Shown one piece after another: positions 37,556 to 46,870 of a stretch of 64,000 bases of DNA. The notes beneath the pieces are model-generated. The model made no database searches, was not told the DNA's origin, and saw nothing but the letters and a program-made list of their open reading frames with translations. The position numbers and the translations under genes are program-made. The stretch comes from an uncultured Erythrobacter sp. Its GTDB lineage: Bacteria > Pseudomonadota > Alphaproteobacteria > Sphingomonadales > Sphingomonadaceae. Each line of letters starts with the position of its first letter. The stretch's first letter is position 1. The stretch is from positions 2,365,928 to 2,429,927 of the forward strand of contig CANKYI010000001.1 in assembly GCA_947488085.1 (NCBI GenBank). Direction: 5' to 3'.

Positions 37556-37974
37556 TGCGTATTGTCGAATATGGCGATGAACATTTCGACGGCGTTGATG
37601 AGCTATGGCGCACCGTGTTCCCCAATGACGCGGAGCGCAACCGCGCCCACCACTCCGTCCCTACCAAGATGGCACGAGACGACGGGTTGTTCTGGGTTGC
37701 GCTGAACAACGATGAAACAGTGATCGGGACCACAATGGCCGGTTGGGACGGGCATCGCGGCTGGCTCTATGCTGTCGCCACCTCACCGCACCATAGGCGC
37801 GAAGGGGTTGGCAAAGCTCTGGTAGAAAGGGCCGTTGAGGAACTCGGCCAGCGTGGCTGCAACAAAGTTAACCTGCAAATCCGCGCAGACAATGTCGAAG
37901 TCGCCGACTTTTATGCATCGCTCGGGTTCCTCGAAGAGCCGCGCATAAGCATGGGCCGCGAAATCAAAGACTAG
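37552..37974 (+). CDS. GNAT-family acetyltransferase
   Basis: A 140-aa single-domain N-acetyltransferase. The acetyl-CoA loop is RREGVGKALV (about 83-92), preceded by strand LYAVATSPHH and followed by NLQIRADN and the Tyr in FYASLGF. Size and motifs resemble YpeA/RimI-like enzymes. The substrate (small molecule or protein) is unknown. It overlaps the RHH gene by ATGA. RHH followed by GNAT is also the layout of TacAT-type toxin-antitoxin pairs, though this RHH is of another family. Three nt separate its end from the convergent murA. Confidence 0.88.
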   Translation: MMRIVEYGDEHFDGVDELWRTVFPNDAERNRAHHSVPTKMARDDGLFWVALNNDETVIGTTMAGWDGHRGWLYAVATSPHHRREGVGKALVERAVEELGQRGCNKVNLQIRADNVEVADFYASLGFLEEPRISMGREIKD

Positions 37975-37977
37975 GTT

Positions 37978-39258
37978 CTAATCGTCCACTCGCTCAATAT
38001 CGGCGCCAACCAGTTGGAGCTTTTCTTCAAGCCGCTCATAGCCGCGATCAAGGTGATAGATGCGGCGGACCGTCGTCTCACCTTCAGCGGCAAGAGCCGC
38101 GATAATCAAGCTCATCGAAGCACGCAGATCGGTCGCCATCACCTCTGCACCGGTTAGCGATGATGGGCCTTTGACAATCGCAGTGCGACCTTCTGTTGAG
38201 ATATCCGCACCCATCCGCGCCAGTTCGGGCACATGCATGAAGCGGTTTTCAAAGATCGTCTCTTTCAGCACGCTCGCACCATCCGCTTTGCACAGCAGGC
38301 TCATCAATTGCGCCTGCATATCCGTGGCCAAACCAGGATAGGGCGCAGTGGTCAGATCAACCGGAGACAGCGCGCCGGGAGTAGCAATATCGACACCTTT
38401 GGCATCTTCGCCCACTTCCACGCCAATTGATCGCAGCGCGTGGATCGTGGCTTGCATATCGTTTGCCTTCGCCCCTTCGAGCCGCACCGCACCGCCCGTG
38501 ATCGCCGCCGCGCAAGCATAAGATCCTGCCTCAATCCGATCAGGCATCACAGCATAGGTCGCTCCGTTCAAACGCTTGACTCCGTGGATCGTCAAATCCG
38601 AAGTTCCTATACCCTCAATCTCTGCCCCCATCGCAACCAGCAGGTTACACAGGTCGACGATTTCGGGCTCTCGCGCCGCATTGAACAGGCGGCTTGTCCC
38701 GTTTGCGAGCACCGCGGTCATCAATGCATTTTCGGTCGCGCCAACAGACACAACAGGAAAGTCAAAATCACCACCCGGCAATCCGCCATCAGGGGCAATT
38801 GCCTTCACATATCCTTGCGTCAGCTCAATCTGAGCACCGAATGCTTCAATCGCTTTCAAATGAAGGTCAATCGGCCTGTTGCCGATCGCACAGCCACCCG
38901 GCATTGACACTGTCGCCTCACCTGCGCGAGCCAACATTGGGCCAAGCACCAGGATCGAAGCGCGCATTTTTCGCACCAGATCATAGGGCGCCACGCTTGA
39001 CGTTATCCGCGTCGCTTCGAGCCGCATGGTTCGACCAAAGTCCTCAGGTCGTGTCCCCTGAATGGCGGTTGTTACGCCGAACTGATTCATCAGGTGCTGA
39101 AACCCGTCAATATCCGCCAACCTGGGCAAATTGCGCAAAGTCACCGCTTCTTCGGTCAACAACGCACACGGGATCAGCGTGAGCGCCGCGTTCTTTGCGC
39201 CAGAAATCGGAATTGTGCCTGACAGCCGGTTGCCGCCGCGAATAATCAGTTTGTCCAT
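37978..39258 (-). CDS. murA: UDP-N-acetylglucosamine 1-carboxyvinyltransferase
   Basis: First committed step of peptidoglycan synthesis: adds enolpyruvate to UDP-GlcNAc in the cytoplasm. 426 aa, EPSP-synthase-like fold. The catalytic, fosfomycin-binding Cys is present (Cys123 in [10 protein letters not shown]). Substrate motifs [19 protein letters not shown] at the start and [11 protein letters not shown] near the end are intact. It is divergent from galU; the 96-bp gap between starts holds a long inverted repeat. Confidence 0.98.
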   Translation of the reverse strand: MDKLIIRGGNRLSGTIPISGAKNAALTLIPCALLTEEAVTLRNLPRLADIDGFQHLMNQFGVTTAIQGTRPEDFGRTMRLEATRITSSVAPYDLVRKMRASILVLGPMLARAGEATVSMPGGCAIGNRPIDLHLKAIEAFGAQIELTQGYVKAIAPDGGLPGGDFDFPVVSVGATENALMTAVLANGTSRLFNAAREPEIVDLCNLLVAMGAEIEGIGTSDLTIHGVKRLNGATYAVMPDRIEAGSYACAAAITGGAVRLEGAKANDMQATIHALRSIGVEVGEDAKGVDIATPGALSPVDLTTAPYPGLATDMQAQLMSLLCKADGASVLKETIFENRFMHVPELARMGADISTEGRTAIVKGPSSLTGAEVMATDLRASMSLIIAALAAEGETTVRRIYHLDRGYERLEEKLQLVGADIERVDD

Positions 39259-39287
39259 GATGCTGCTCTAGCGAAACATCGGTTTGG

Positions 39288-39339
39288 CGCAACATTGACC
39301 TTATGCGAGTGGCAAGGCACGGGAACAGGCAATGTTGCG
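39288..39339. promoter_or_regulatory. 10-bp inverted repeat between murA and galU
   Basis: CGCAACATTG (39288-39297) and CAATGTTGCG (39330-39339) are perfect complements separated by 32 nt. The right arm ends just before the AAGGG ribosome site of galU, while the left arm is about 30 nt from the murA start. It could be a two-site operator shared by the divergent promoters, or a hairpin in the galU leader. Confidence 0.4.
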
Positions 39340-39354
39340 AAGGGTCATCATCAC

Positions 39355-40233
39355 ATGAAACGCAAGCCGATCAAAAAAGCCGTTTTTCCCGTAGCAGGGC
39401 TTGGCACTCGCTTCCTGCCTGCGACCAAAGCGATCCCGAAAGAGCTACTGCCAATCGTTGATCGCCCGCTGATCCAGTACGCCGTTGATGAAGCGCGCGA
39501 GGCGGGGATCGAACAGATGATCTTTGTCACCGGGCGCGGGAAGACCGCGATCGTTGAACATTTCGATGTCGCCTACGAACTCGAAGACACTATGAGCGAA
39601 CGCGGCAAAGATATGAGCGTGCTCGATCCCACCCGCGCAACACCGGGCGATATCATCACTGTGCGCCAACAAGTGCCGATGGGATTGGGCCATGCGATCT
39701 GGTGCGCGCGGGCGATCGTGGGTGATGAGCCCTTCGCGATCTTCCTCCCCGATGAATTGATGATCGGCAAGAAGGGCGGGACAGGCTGCATGAAGCAAAT
39801 GGTCGATGCCTATGAGCAAGTTGGCGGCAATTTCATCAGCGTGCTCGAAGTGCCTATGGAGGAGGTCTCCAGCTATGGCGTGATCGATCCGGGTGCATCA
39901 TCGGGCGCGCTGACAGAGGTGAAAGGGCTGGTGGAGAAACCTCCGCAAGCGGAAGCGCCATCAAACAAGATTATCTCGGGCCGCTATATCCTCCAACCAG
40001 AGGTTATGCGCACTCTCGAAAGTCAGGGAAAAGGCGCTGGCGGTGAGATCCAATTGACCGATGCGATGGCGCGGATGATTGGGGATCAGCCTTTCCACGC
40101 GGTAACATTTGACGGCAATCGCTATGATTGCGGGAGCAAGCTGGGCTTTGTTGAGGCGACCTTGGCACTGGCATTGCAGCGCGAGGATTTGGGCGATGAT
40201 GTGCGCGCTATGGCTGAGCGGCTGCTGGGTTAG
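39355..40233 (+). CDS. galU: UTP-glucose-1-phosphate uridylyltransferase
   Basis: Makes UDP-glucose, the glucosyl donor for envelope and exopolysaccharides. 292 aa. The nucleotide-binding start AVFPVAGLGTRFLPATKAIPKE is characteristic, and FLPDELMIG, VEKP and GRYILQPEV are present. I use ATG 39355 (AAGGG upstream); a start at 39295 would include the inverted repeat. It ends 21 nt before a bidirectional terminator shared with the convergent flotillin gene. Confidence 0.97.
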   Translation: MKRKPIKKAVFPVAGLGTRFLPATKAIPKELLPIVDRPLIQYAVDEAREAGIEQMIFVTGRGKTAIVEHFDVAYELEDTMSERGKDMSVLDPTRATPGDIITVRQQVPMGLGHAIWCARAIVGDEPFAIFLPDELMIGKKGGTGCMKQMVDAYEQVGGNFISVLEVPMEEVSSYGVIDPGASSGALTEVKGLVEKPPQAEAPSNKIISGRYILQPEVMRTLESQGKGAGGEIQLTDAMARMIGDQPFHAVTFDGNRYDCGSKLGFVEATLALALQREDLGDDVRAMAERLLG

Positions 40234-40254
40234 AATACCAACGCATGAAGACGA

Positions 40255-40291
40255 AAAACCCCGCCGGGCCGGTATGGCTCAGCGGGGTTTT
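40255..40291. terminator. bidirectional terminator between galU and the flotillin gene
   Basis: AAAACCCCGC (40255-40264) and GCGGGGTTTT (40282-40291) form a perfect 10-bp stem around 17 nt, with runs of A before and T after. It works as a terminator in both directions, serving galU on the plus strand and the flotillin gene on the minus strand. Confidence 0.9.
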
Positions 40292-40311
40292 CTTTTGGCA
40301 TGATGAGCCGA

Positions 40312-42018
40312 CTATTCGGCTGCTTCGGCGTCGCCATCATCCTCATTGAAAGACAATTTCGACAGCGCTTCTTCAACGCCCTTGGGATCATCGGTCGCAG
40401 CCTGCACCAAAGTGCCCAGCGAAGACCCATCCAGTCCCAAGTCCTTCATCAACCCGTCAAGCACCGGAGCCTGCGCACGGTAGGCAAGCGCGGCTGAGAC
40501 TGCGTCACTGGCGAGGTTTCCTGAGCCACCGCCAGCGCCATTTCCGGCACCCGCGCCGCCGCCTGAGCCACCACCTTGGGTAAGCCCATCGACCTGCACG
40601 ATCTTGATCGAGTCAATCGCTTCCATCGGTTTCGCACTTTCACGCACAACCTCTGGCAGCACTTTGAGCAGGGCGAGCTTCGTCTGAAGGCTGATCTGAT
40701 CCATAGATAGGATATTGGCCGCTTGGTTGACCGCCTCTTGACCAGCGGCTTCGACTTCGAAGCGGACCCGGTCGGCTTCGGCGCGCAGAATTTCCGCATC
40801 CGCATCACCTTTGGCTTCCATCCGGGCGGCTTCGGCACGGTTTGCTGCTGCGTCTTTCTCCGCTTCGGCTTCAACCTTGATTCCGATCGCTTCACGTTCT
40901 GCTTGCTTCGACGCCTCAATCAACTCGATCTTTTTCTGACGTTCGGCAATCTCGCTTTCGCGTGAGGTAACGACCTGCTCTTCTGCAGCAACCGCTTTGG
41001 CGCGGGCAGCATCAGCTTCGGCCTTGGCTTGGCTTTCCTCACGGCTCTTATTCTGAACGGCGATCTGCTGTTCCTGACGAGCGATTTCGAGGGCACGGAC
41101 CTGATCAATGCGCGCCTCTTCAACTGTCCGGTCGGCTTCAATCTGCTGGCCATCGACCTGCTTCTTTGCCTCAATCTTGGCAGCATCGGCTTCGCGTTGG
41201 CGCTCTGCCTGTTCTCTGGCAATTTCGGCCATTTGAGCGGCGCGACGCACTTCGACTTCGCGCTCTTGAGCGAGCCGAGCGTATTCTTGATCACGCCCGA
41301 TCTCGAAGGATTTGGTGTCCGCTTCTAGGTTCTTCGTCTCCATTTGCACGCGCGTGTCCTGCTCGATATCGTTGCGCAGCTTCTTGCGTGCTTCGATCTG
41401 CTCAGTCAGCTTGGTCAAACCTTCGGCGTCAAACGCGTTATTGGCGTTGAAGTGCTCGATACTTGTCTGATCAAGACCGGTGAGAGACACCGATTCCAGC
41501 TCCAGACCGTTCATCGCAAGGTCGTTGGAGGACACTTGCTGCACCTTTTGCACGAAGTCCGCGCGCTGTTCGTGCAACTCGTTCATACTCATTCCGGCCG
41601 CAACCGAACGCAGCGCATCCACGAACTTACCTTCGACCAAATCTTTCAGCATCTCAGGCTGCATCGTGCGCTGACCCAGCGTCTGCGCAGCCATCCCGAT
41701 GGCACCAGCATCCGGACGAACGCGGACGTAAAACTCGGCCTTCACATCAATCCGCAGACGGTCGAGCGTAATGAGAGCCTCTCCATCGCGGCGAACCACC
41801 GCCAGCACCAAAGTGTTCATGTTGACCGGCATTGTTTCGTGGAACACGGGCAGCACCAAGGCGCCGCCATTCATCACGACCTTTTCACCGCCTACACCGG
41901 TGCGGACAAAGGCGATCTCTTTCGAGGCACGCCGGTAGAGCGTGGTCAGGAAGACAAAGAAGATAAGCAGCAGAGCGATGCCGCCGCCGATGAGCATTAC
42001 GAAGGTCCAAAAATCCAT
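40312..42018 (-). CDS. flotillin-like SPFH protein (YqiK type)
   Basis: A 568-aa inner membrane protein: one N-terminal membrane helix (about 3-26), an SPFH domain (about 30-200, with DRLRIDVKAEFYVRVRPD), and a long coiled coil of Ala, Glu and charged residues (about 215-450). The C-terminus is flexible and Gly-rich (about 480-500), then acidic. Flotillins form ring-like assemblies in membrane microdomains. ATG 42018 has GGAG six bases upstream; the frame from 42033 is unlikely. It lies 24 nt after the YqiJ-like gene, the same pairing as yqiJ-yqiK of enterobacteria. Confidence 0.92.
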   Translation of the reverse strand: MDFWTFVMLIGGGIALLLIFFVFLTTLYRRASKEIAFVRTGVGGEKVVMNGGALVLPVFHETMPVNMNTLVLAVVRRDGEALITLDRLRIDVKAEFYVRVRPDAGAIGMAAQTLGQRTMQPEMLKDLVEGKFVDALRSVAAGMSMNELHEQRADFVQKVQQVSSNDLAMNGLELESVSLTGLDQTSIEHFNANNAFDAEGLTKLTEQIEARKKLRNDIEQDTRVQMETKNLEADTKSFEIGRDQEYARLAQEREVEVRRAAQMAEIAREQAERQREADAAKIEAKKQVDGQQIEADRTVEEARIDQVRALEIARQEQQIAVQNKSREESQAKAEADAARAKAVAAEEQVVTSRESEIAERQKKIELIEASKQAEREAIGIKVEAEAEKDAAANRAEAARMEAKGDADAEILRAEADRVRFEVEAAGQEAVNQAANILSMDQISLQTKLALLKVLPEVVRESAKPMEAIDSIKIVQVDGLTQGGGSGGGAGAGNGAGGGSGNLASDAVSAALAYRAQAPVLDGLMKDLGLDGSSLGTLVQAATDDPKGVEEALSKLSFNEDDGDAEAAE

Positions 42019-42042
42019 GTTTTCTCCAATCAATCGTTCACA

Positions 42043-42684
42043 TCAAGGGGTGAGCAGCGGGCTTTCGTAGCGCACGCCGAAGAAGAGTTCTCCTTCGCGG
42101 CGCACCAGCAACACTGTCTCACCCTCGGCCAATTCCGCATTGTCTTCATGCGGCTCAACCATCACGAAATGGGGATGCCCGAAAGCATCCTTTACTTTGG
42201 CGCGGGCAGGCGATGCCTTTCGGGCTGTGCCGGTCTGGATCACCGCATCGCGCCGGACGAGGCTTTCTAGGCCAACTGCCGTCGTCTCATCCTTGGGAAG
42301 CAGTTTTTCAATCGGGCGCACCGCTAATCCGTTGAGCGGCAAGGCCGCACCGCCTGCAAGCAATGCGGCAAGCCCAGCCCCTAAGGGCGATCCCGTAGCG
42401 CCCACTATCAAAGCCTGTCCCACCACGCCTGTTACGGTGAAGACAAACAGCAGGCTCGATAGCCAGATCAGAAATGGCACCCGTCCAATGCCAAGGACGC
42501 TGAACGCACCATCGAGAAAGCCGCTGGCCTCCAACCCATCAGCCACATCGGCATCAAGATCGATTTCAACGTCACCTGCCCCTTCGAAAAAGTCTCCCGC
42601 TCCGATCAGCTGCAAAAGCCCGATCGCGAACAAGGAGCCAAGCGAAATCGCGAAAGGCAGATTGTATGGCTCAAGCAAAGTCAT
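42043..42684 (-). CDS. YqiJ-like membrane protein
   Basis: A 213-aa protein with three membrane helices (about 10-27, 65-90 and 95-115), an acidic stretch before the second, and a C-terminal soluble domain (about 145-210) with an OB-like strand pattern (AVIQTGTARKASPARAKVKD, GETVLLVRREGELFFGV), as in NfeD/YqiJ proteins. These partner with flotillins, and the flotillin gene follows directly. I start at 42684 (GAGGGGGG upstream). A homeostasis or membrane-damage role is inferred from the family. Confidence 0.85.
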   Translation of the reverse strand: MTLLEPYNLPFAISLGSLFAIGLLQLIGAGDFFEGAGDVEIDLDADVADGLEASGFLDGAFSVLGIGRVPFLIWLSSLLFVFTVTGVVGQALIVGATGSPLGAGLAALLAGGAALPLNGLAVRPIEKLLPKDETTAVGLESLVRRDAVIQTGTARKASPARAKVKDAFGHPHFVMVEPHEDNAELAEGETVLLVRREGELFFGVRYESPLLTP

Positions 42685-42905
42685 TGTGTACCCCCCTCTA
42701 AATAGCCCCGCGTGAATAGCTCGCAAAAAGGACCGCCGCAAAGCAAGCAGCGTTCATTGTCCGAGTTTTTCCCATGAATGGAGTATTAACACATATTGCA
42801 GCGAAATAACAGTAAAATCGCACAAGTTATCGGAATGATGCGCATATAGCATCTTTATTTTGCCTCACGCCTTGTTTTATTACTTATCAACCCCATATCA
42901 GAAGC

Positions 42906-44198
42906 TTATGCTGGGGTGATCTTAAGCGGTAATGTCTTCAAACCACCTACAAATGTGCTGGTCGCACGGCGAGCTTCGCCCGCGGGCTCCACTGCTTCGA
43001 TCCGATCCAGCAAAGCTTCGAACAACAACCGCATTTCCAATCGTGCCAGATGCAGGCCGAGACATTGATGCGCGCCTGCGCCAAATGCGACATGCCGATT
43101 AGGAGAGCGTCCCGCGTCAAAACGGCGCGGGTCATCAAACTGCTTCGGGTCATGGTTGGCTGCGATATAGTTGATCATCAACCAATCGCCCTTGGCAATC
43201 TTTTGCCCGCCAAGCTCGCAATCCTCCGCAGCCGTGCGCATGAAATGCTGCACAGGAGAAGTCCAACGGATCGCCTCTTCAACGATGCCGGGCAACAGCG
43301 ACCTATCCGCCCTTACTCGCGCAAATTGCTCCGGATCACTCGCTAGCGCCTGCATAGCCCCGGCCGTTGACGCACTGGTCGTATCATGACCGGCAGCGGC
43401 GAGAATGATGAAGTATCCCATCATGTCGCGGTCATTCAACGGCTCACCATCGACCAATGCATTGGCAATCGTGCTCGCCACATCCTTAGTGGGATTTGCG
43501 CGTTTTTCTGCTGTGATCCCGGCGAAATAGCTTTCGAAGTCCTTCACTGCACCCGCCACCAATTGGGTGATCTGCTCGGCCGTCATCCCCGCCATTGGTG
43601 ATTGGTTGAGGTCATCATCCTGACCACCAAACATCTGCTGCGTCAGCATCATCATGCGCGGCTCATCCGCTTCGGGCACGCCAAGGATTTGCATCACTAC
43701 ATGCAACGGATAGGGGCCGGAAACCTGCTTCACAAAATCAATTTCAGGCCCAGCCTGGATCATCCGATCCGCCGTTCGCTGCGCCAGATCACGAATTTCA
43801 GCCTCAATCGTTTTGAGGTTTTTGGGCATGAACCATTCTTGGGTCAGCTTGCGGTATTTCATGTGAATGGGCGCATCAAAAGTCACGAGGCTGGCGACCA
43901 TATGTTCGCTGCCGCCGGTCATGGATTTGGCAAAGGCGATCCCTTCATTGAGCGAGAAGACAACCGTCTGCGGATTGTTGAGATAGCCGGCATTATCCTT
44001 CGAAACCTGCATGACTTCATCATACCCGGTCACTAACCAAAAAGGCCGGTGGACCTCATCCACGCCTTCCACCCGGATGACCGGTGACTGGGAACGAATC
44101 ATATCAAACCGGTCGAGCAAACCATCCCAGTTGGCATAGCTTTTTGGGTCAATCACCGCGCGGCCATTTTCCGCGTCTAGGGTGAGGATGGTTGCCAT
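42906..44198 (-). CDS. cytochrome P450
   Basis: Soluble monooxygenase of 430 aa. The I-helix oxygen-binding motif AAAGHDTTSAS (about 265), the K-helix ExxR in EEAIRW, and the haem loop FGAGAHQCLG (Cys379) are all present. The C-terminal STFVGGLKTLP ending is like the bacterial CYP families acting on terpenes and steroids, but the substrate cannot be decided. No ferredoxin or reductase gene is adjacent. It follows an acyl-CoA synthetase gene after 3 nt (ribosome site AAGGGG in the gap region), so the two probably act on one hydrophobic substrate. Confidence 0.93.
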   Translation of the reverse strand: MATILTLDAENGRAVIDPKSYANWDGLLDRFDMIRSQSPVIRVEGVDEVHRPFWLVTGYDEVMQVSKDNAGYLNNPQTVVFSLNEGIAFAKSMTGGSEHMVASLVTFDAPIHMKYRKLTQEWFMPKNLKTIEAEIRDLAQRTADRMIQAGPEIDFVKQVSGPYPLHVVMQILGVPEADEPRMMMLTQQMFGGQDDDLNQSPMAGMTAEQITQLVAGAVKDFESYFAGITAEKRANPTKDVASTIANALVDGEPLNDRDMMGYFIILAAAGHDTTSASTAGAMQALASDPEQFARVRADRSLLPGIVEEAIRWTSPVQHFMRTAAEDCELGGQKIAKGDWLMINYIAANHDPKQFDDPRRFDAGRSPNRHVAFGAGAHQCLGLHLARLEMRLLFEALLDRIEAVEPAGEARRATSTFVGGLKTLPLKITPA

Positions 44199-44201
44199 CC
44201 G

Positions 44202-45746
44202 TTATACCCCTTCTTTCGCATTTGCCGCATATTCATCGCGCAGCTCGCGCTTATACAGCTTGCCATTCGCCTCTCGCGGTAACTTGGGCCTGAAATCGAA
44301 CAGCTTGGGCATTTTGATCCGAGCAAGGCTAGGTGCCAGGAAGTCGCGCAACTCGGCCTCGAATGCGTCGCCCGCATCGGCCATGTCCAATGGCTGGACC
44401 ACGGCGACGACCTTTTCGCCCAGATCGGGATCAGGCGCACCAATCACGGCGGCATCCATCACCTTGTCATGCGTCACCAACAGGTTCTCAATCTCCTGCG
44501 GGTAGATATTGACACCGCCCGAAATAATCATGTGGCTCTTGCGATCGGTTAGGAAGAGATAGCCGTCCGCATCGACATGGCCGATATCGCCCAACGTCAT
44601 CCACCCATCGGCGTGCATCGCCTCTGCGGTTTTCTCCGGATCGTTGTGATAGGTCGGCAGCAGCGCATTCTCGAAATAGATGAGCCCATCTTCTCCGGCG
44701 GCGACCTCTTTGCCATCGGGACCGCAGACATGGACCGTGCCATAGATCGCTTTGCCAACGGTGCCCGGATGCGCGAGCCAGTCTTCCGCGCCGATCATCG
44801 TCATGCCGATGCCTTCGCTACCGGCGTAATATTCATTCACAATCGGGCCCCACCATTCGATCATCTCACGCTTGATAGGAACAGGGCAGGGAGCGGCTGC
44901 GTGAAGAGCGCGCTTGTGGCTTGAAAGGTCGTATTTTGTGCGGATTGCGGGATCGAGTTTCAGGAACCGCACGAAATGCGTCGGCACCCACTGGCTATCA
45001 GTGATCTTGTATTTCTCAATCGCAGCGAGTGCTGCTTCCGGCTCAAACTTCTCAAGCACCACCAAAGTCGCGCCCAAACGCTGAGCCGCACCGCACCATG
45101 CAAGCGGCGCGGCGTGATAGAGCGGCGCAGGCGACAGGTAGATCATTGATCCATCAGCAGGCATCCCTGCGCCCATGGTCGCGAGACCTAGGAATGGGAT
45201 CATCGCTTGCGGATCGGGGTCTTCGGGAGGGGCCGGACGAATACCCTTTGGCCGCCCGGTTGTACCGGAGCTGTAAAGCATTGTCGCACCGGCCCGCTGA
45301 TCAGAGATTGGCTCTGCGGAACAATTGCCAAGAGCCGCCACGAAACTCTCCTCTCCGCCATCATCGCACATTAGCACCGGTAGGCCGGGGCAAGCAGCGC
45401 GGATGTCCGGCATGATTTCATCAAAGGCGGGCGATGTGATGAGCAATTTCGCGCCGCTATCGTTGAGGATATAGGCGATCTCAGGCGCGGTTAGCCTAGT
45501 AGAAATAGGCACCAGCAAAGTGCCTGCCCTCTGTGATCCCCACACCAGTGTGAAATACTCGATCCTATTTTCGAGCAGAACTGCAAAGGCATCATCAGGT
45601 GCAAAACCATGCGCACGCAGCAATTGAGCAAAGCGATTGGCCGCTTGATCAAGCTCTCCATAAGTCATTTGCTCACCGCTGCCCGCCATGATGACTGCCG
45701 GATGATCAGGGCGGCTCGCGGCGTGGGCGATTGGATGTAGGCTCAT
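44202..45746 (-). CDS. AMP-forming acyl-CoA synthetase
   Basis: A 514-aa ANL-superfamily ligase that activates a carboxylic acid through an acyl-adenylate to its CoA thioester. Motifs: the P-loop YSSGTTGRPKG (about 170), YAGSEG for the adenine site, GDIGHVDADGYLFLTDRK (about 395-412), and the catalytic Lys in PREANGKLYKREL. The substrate is unknown. I start at 45746, preceded by GGGAGAG; a frame from 45872 runs through the terminator of the upstream gene. Operon with the P450. Confidence 0.92.
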   Translation of the reverse strand: MSLHPIAHAASRPDHPAVIMAGSGEQMTYGELDQAANRFAQLLRAHGFAPDDAFAVLLENRIEYFTLVWGSQRAGTLLVPISTRLTAPEIAYILNDSGAKLLITSPAFDEIMPDIRAACPGLPVLMCDDGGEESFVAALGNCSAEPISDQRAGATMLYSSGTTGRPKGIRPAPPEDPDPQAMIPFLGLATMGAGMPADGSMIYLSPAPLYHAAPLAWCGAAQRLGATLVVLEKFEPEAALAAIEKYKITDSQWVPTHFVRFLKLDPAIRTKYDLSSHKRALHAAAPCPVPIKREMIEWWGPIVNEYYAGSEGIGMTMIGAEDWLAHPGTVGKAIYGTVHVCGPDGKEVAAGEDGLIYFENALLPTYHNDPEKTAEAMHADGWMTLGDIGHVDADGYLFLTDRKSHMIISGGVNIYPQEIENLLVTHDKVMDAAVIGAPDPDLGEKVVAVVQPLDMADAGDAFEAELRDFLAPSLARIKMPKLFDFRPKLPREANGKLYKRELRDEYAANAKEGV

Positions 45747-45870
45747 TGTCTCTCCCATACAGGCCTTCGACCGCTTCACGCGGCTCTTAGGATTCCTGCC
45801 TTCTCTCTTGGGATCGAAACCTAGCGCCGCCCGCTTGGCACTCAAGCGAAAACGCATCTGACCGGCGCAC

Positions 45871-45900
45871 AAAAAAAGGCGGCGGGTAAACCCGCCGCCT
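45871..45900 (-). terminator. rho-independent terminator after the M23 peptidase gene
   Basis: AGGCGGCGGG-taaa-CCCGCCGCCT, a perfect 10-bp GC-rich stem with seven A on its left side, which become the U-run on the minus strand. It is 60 nt past the stop of the M23 peptidase gene and before the acyl-CoA synthetase gene. Confidence 0.92.
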
Positions 45901-45959
45901 ATACTCGGACACCCTCTCCAATGTCCGACCCGCTTTTCAGCGAGTATCTCTTTTGCAGC

Positions 45960-46712
45960 CTATTGGCCGCCAGCACCAGCGCGGCGACGGCCAGGAAGAA
46001 GTTGGCCTTGCACTGTGGCGCCGCCAGAGGCGCGCACTTGCTCTTGGCTTTCTGTCATATAGGGAATTGGGTTCACTGCAACCCCATCGACGCGTACTTC
46101 ATAGTGCAGGTGCGGTCCGGTTGAACGGCCTGTCGAACCGACATAACCAATCAAATCGCCCTTTTTCACGCGATCACCGGCTGCAACAGCAAGCCGGGAC
46201 AAATGCGCATAACGCGTTTCGAGGTCAGCACCGTGATCGAGGCTGATGTAAAGGCCGTAACTTGAAAACCAATCGGCGCGGCCGACAAGACCATCTGCCG
46301 TCGCGTAAACAGGGGTGCCGGTGGGCGCAGCCATATCGACACCATTGTGACGGCGACGCTGGCGCAGAACGGGATGATTGCGCATGCCATATCCGCTACT
46401 CATCCGGGCACCGCGCAATGGCATAATCGACGGAACAGAGACCGTTGGACGCTCAAATGCCGGGGCAGGCGCATCAGGAACTGTCGTGGGGACAGTGTCG
46501 AGCGCGCTCCAGCTTGCAAACAATTCACGAAACCGCTCATCGCCTGAAGCCAGCGAACCGTTCTGCACATCGCGCACAGGTTCAGTCACATCGGCGGCAG
46601 CCGTGGTGTTGGTTGAGGTGTTGGCGGCCGCAGGGCTTGCCGCAATCAACGCTGCTGCTGCACAAAGTGCCGCCGCAAGCTTGGAAACTGGACGCTTGAA
46701 AAGCGTATTCAT
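45960..46712 (-). CDS. M23-family peptidoglycan endopeptidase
   Basis: Exported 250-aa lysostaphin-type metallopeptidase that should cut peptide cross-bridges in the wall. The signal peptide ends near ASPAAA. The M23 domain (about 125-225) has the zinc ligands in RHNGVD and PHLHYEV and the catalytic His in RYAHLS. The linker between (about 35-110) is Thr/Val/Pro-rich. AGGA lies ten bases before the ATG at 46712. Active-site residues are intact, so it is likely an active enzyme rather than an EnvC-like activator. Confidence 0.93.
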   Translation of the reverse strand: MNTLFKRPVSKLAAALCAAAALIAASPAAANTSTNTTAAADVTEPVRDVQNGSLASGDERFRELFASWSALDTVPTTVPDAPAPAFERPTVSVPSIMPLRGARMSSGYGMRNHPVLRQRRRHNGVDMAAPTGTPVYATADGLVGRADWFSSYGLYISLDHGADLETRYAHLSRLAVAAGDRVKKGDLIGYVGSTGRSTGPHLHYEVRVDGVAVNPIPYMTESQEQVRASGGATVQGQLLPGRRRAGAGGQ

Positions 46713-46870
46713 ACTAACCCGGTCCTGACTGGCGGTTCGCGCCATTCGTAAGGGGTTGGAGGCGACCTATTATGCTCTCTTTTCGAGCCCTTCAGCTCGA
46801 TGACGCGCTTCAACCGGTGTGCTGAGATCCCCACATCTCAATATGTATCAGGAGTTATCGGCGCGATTCG

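Noticed and set aside
41344..42270. 308-aa plus-strand frame across the flotillin and YqiJ genes
   Set aside because: Antisense to two well-supported genes; composition typical of a shadow frame.
46783..46800. TCGAGC/GCTCGA hairpin upstream of the M23 gene as a terminator
   Set aside because: Only six base pairs and no T-run on either strand; it lies where the M23 promoter should be.
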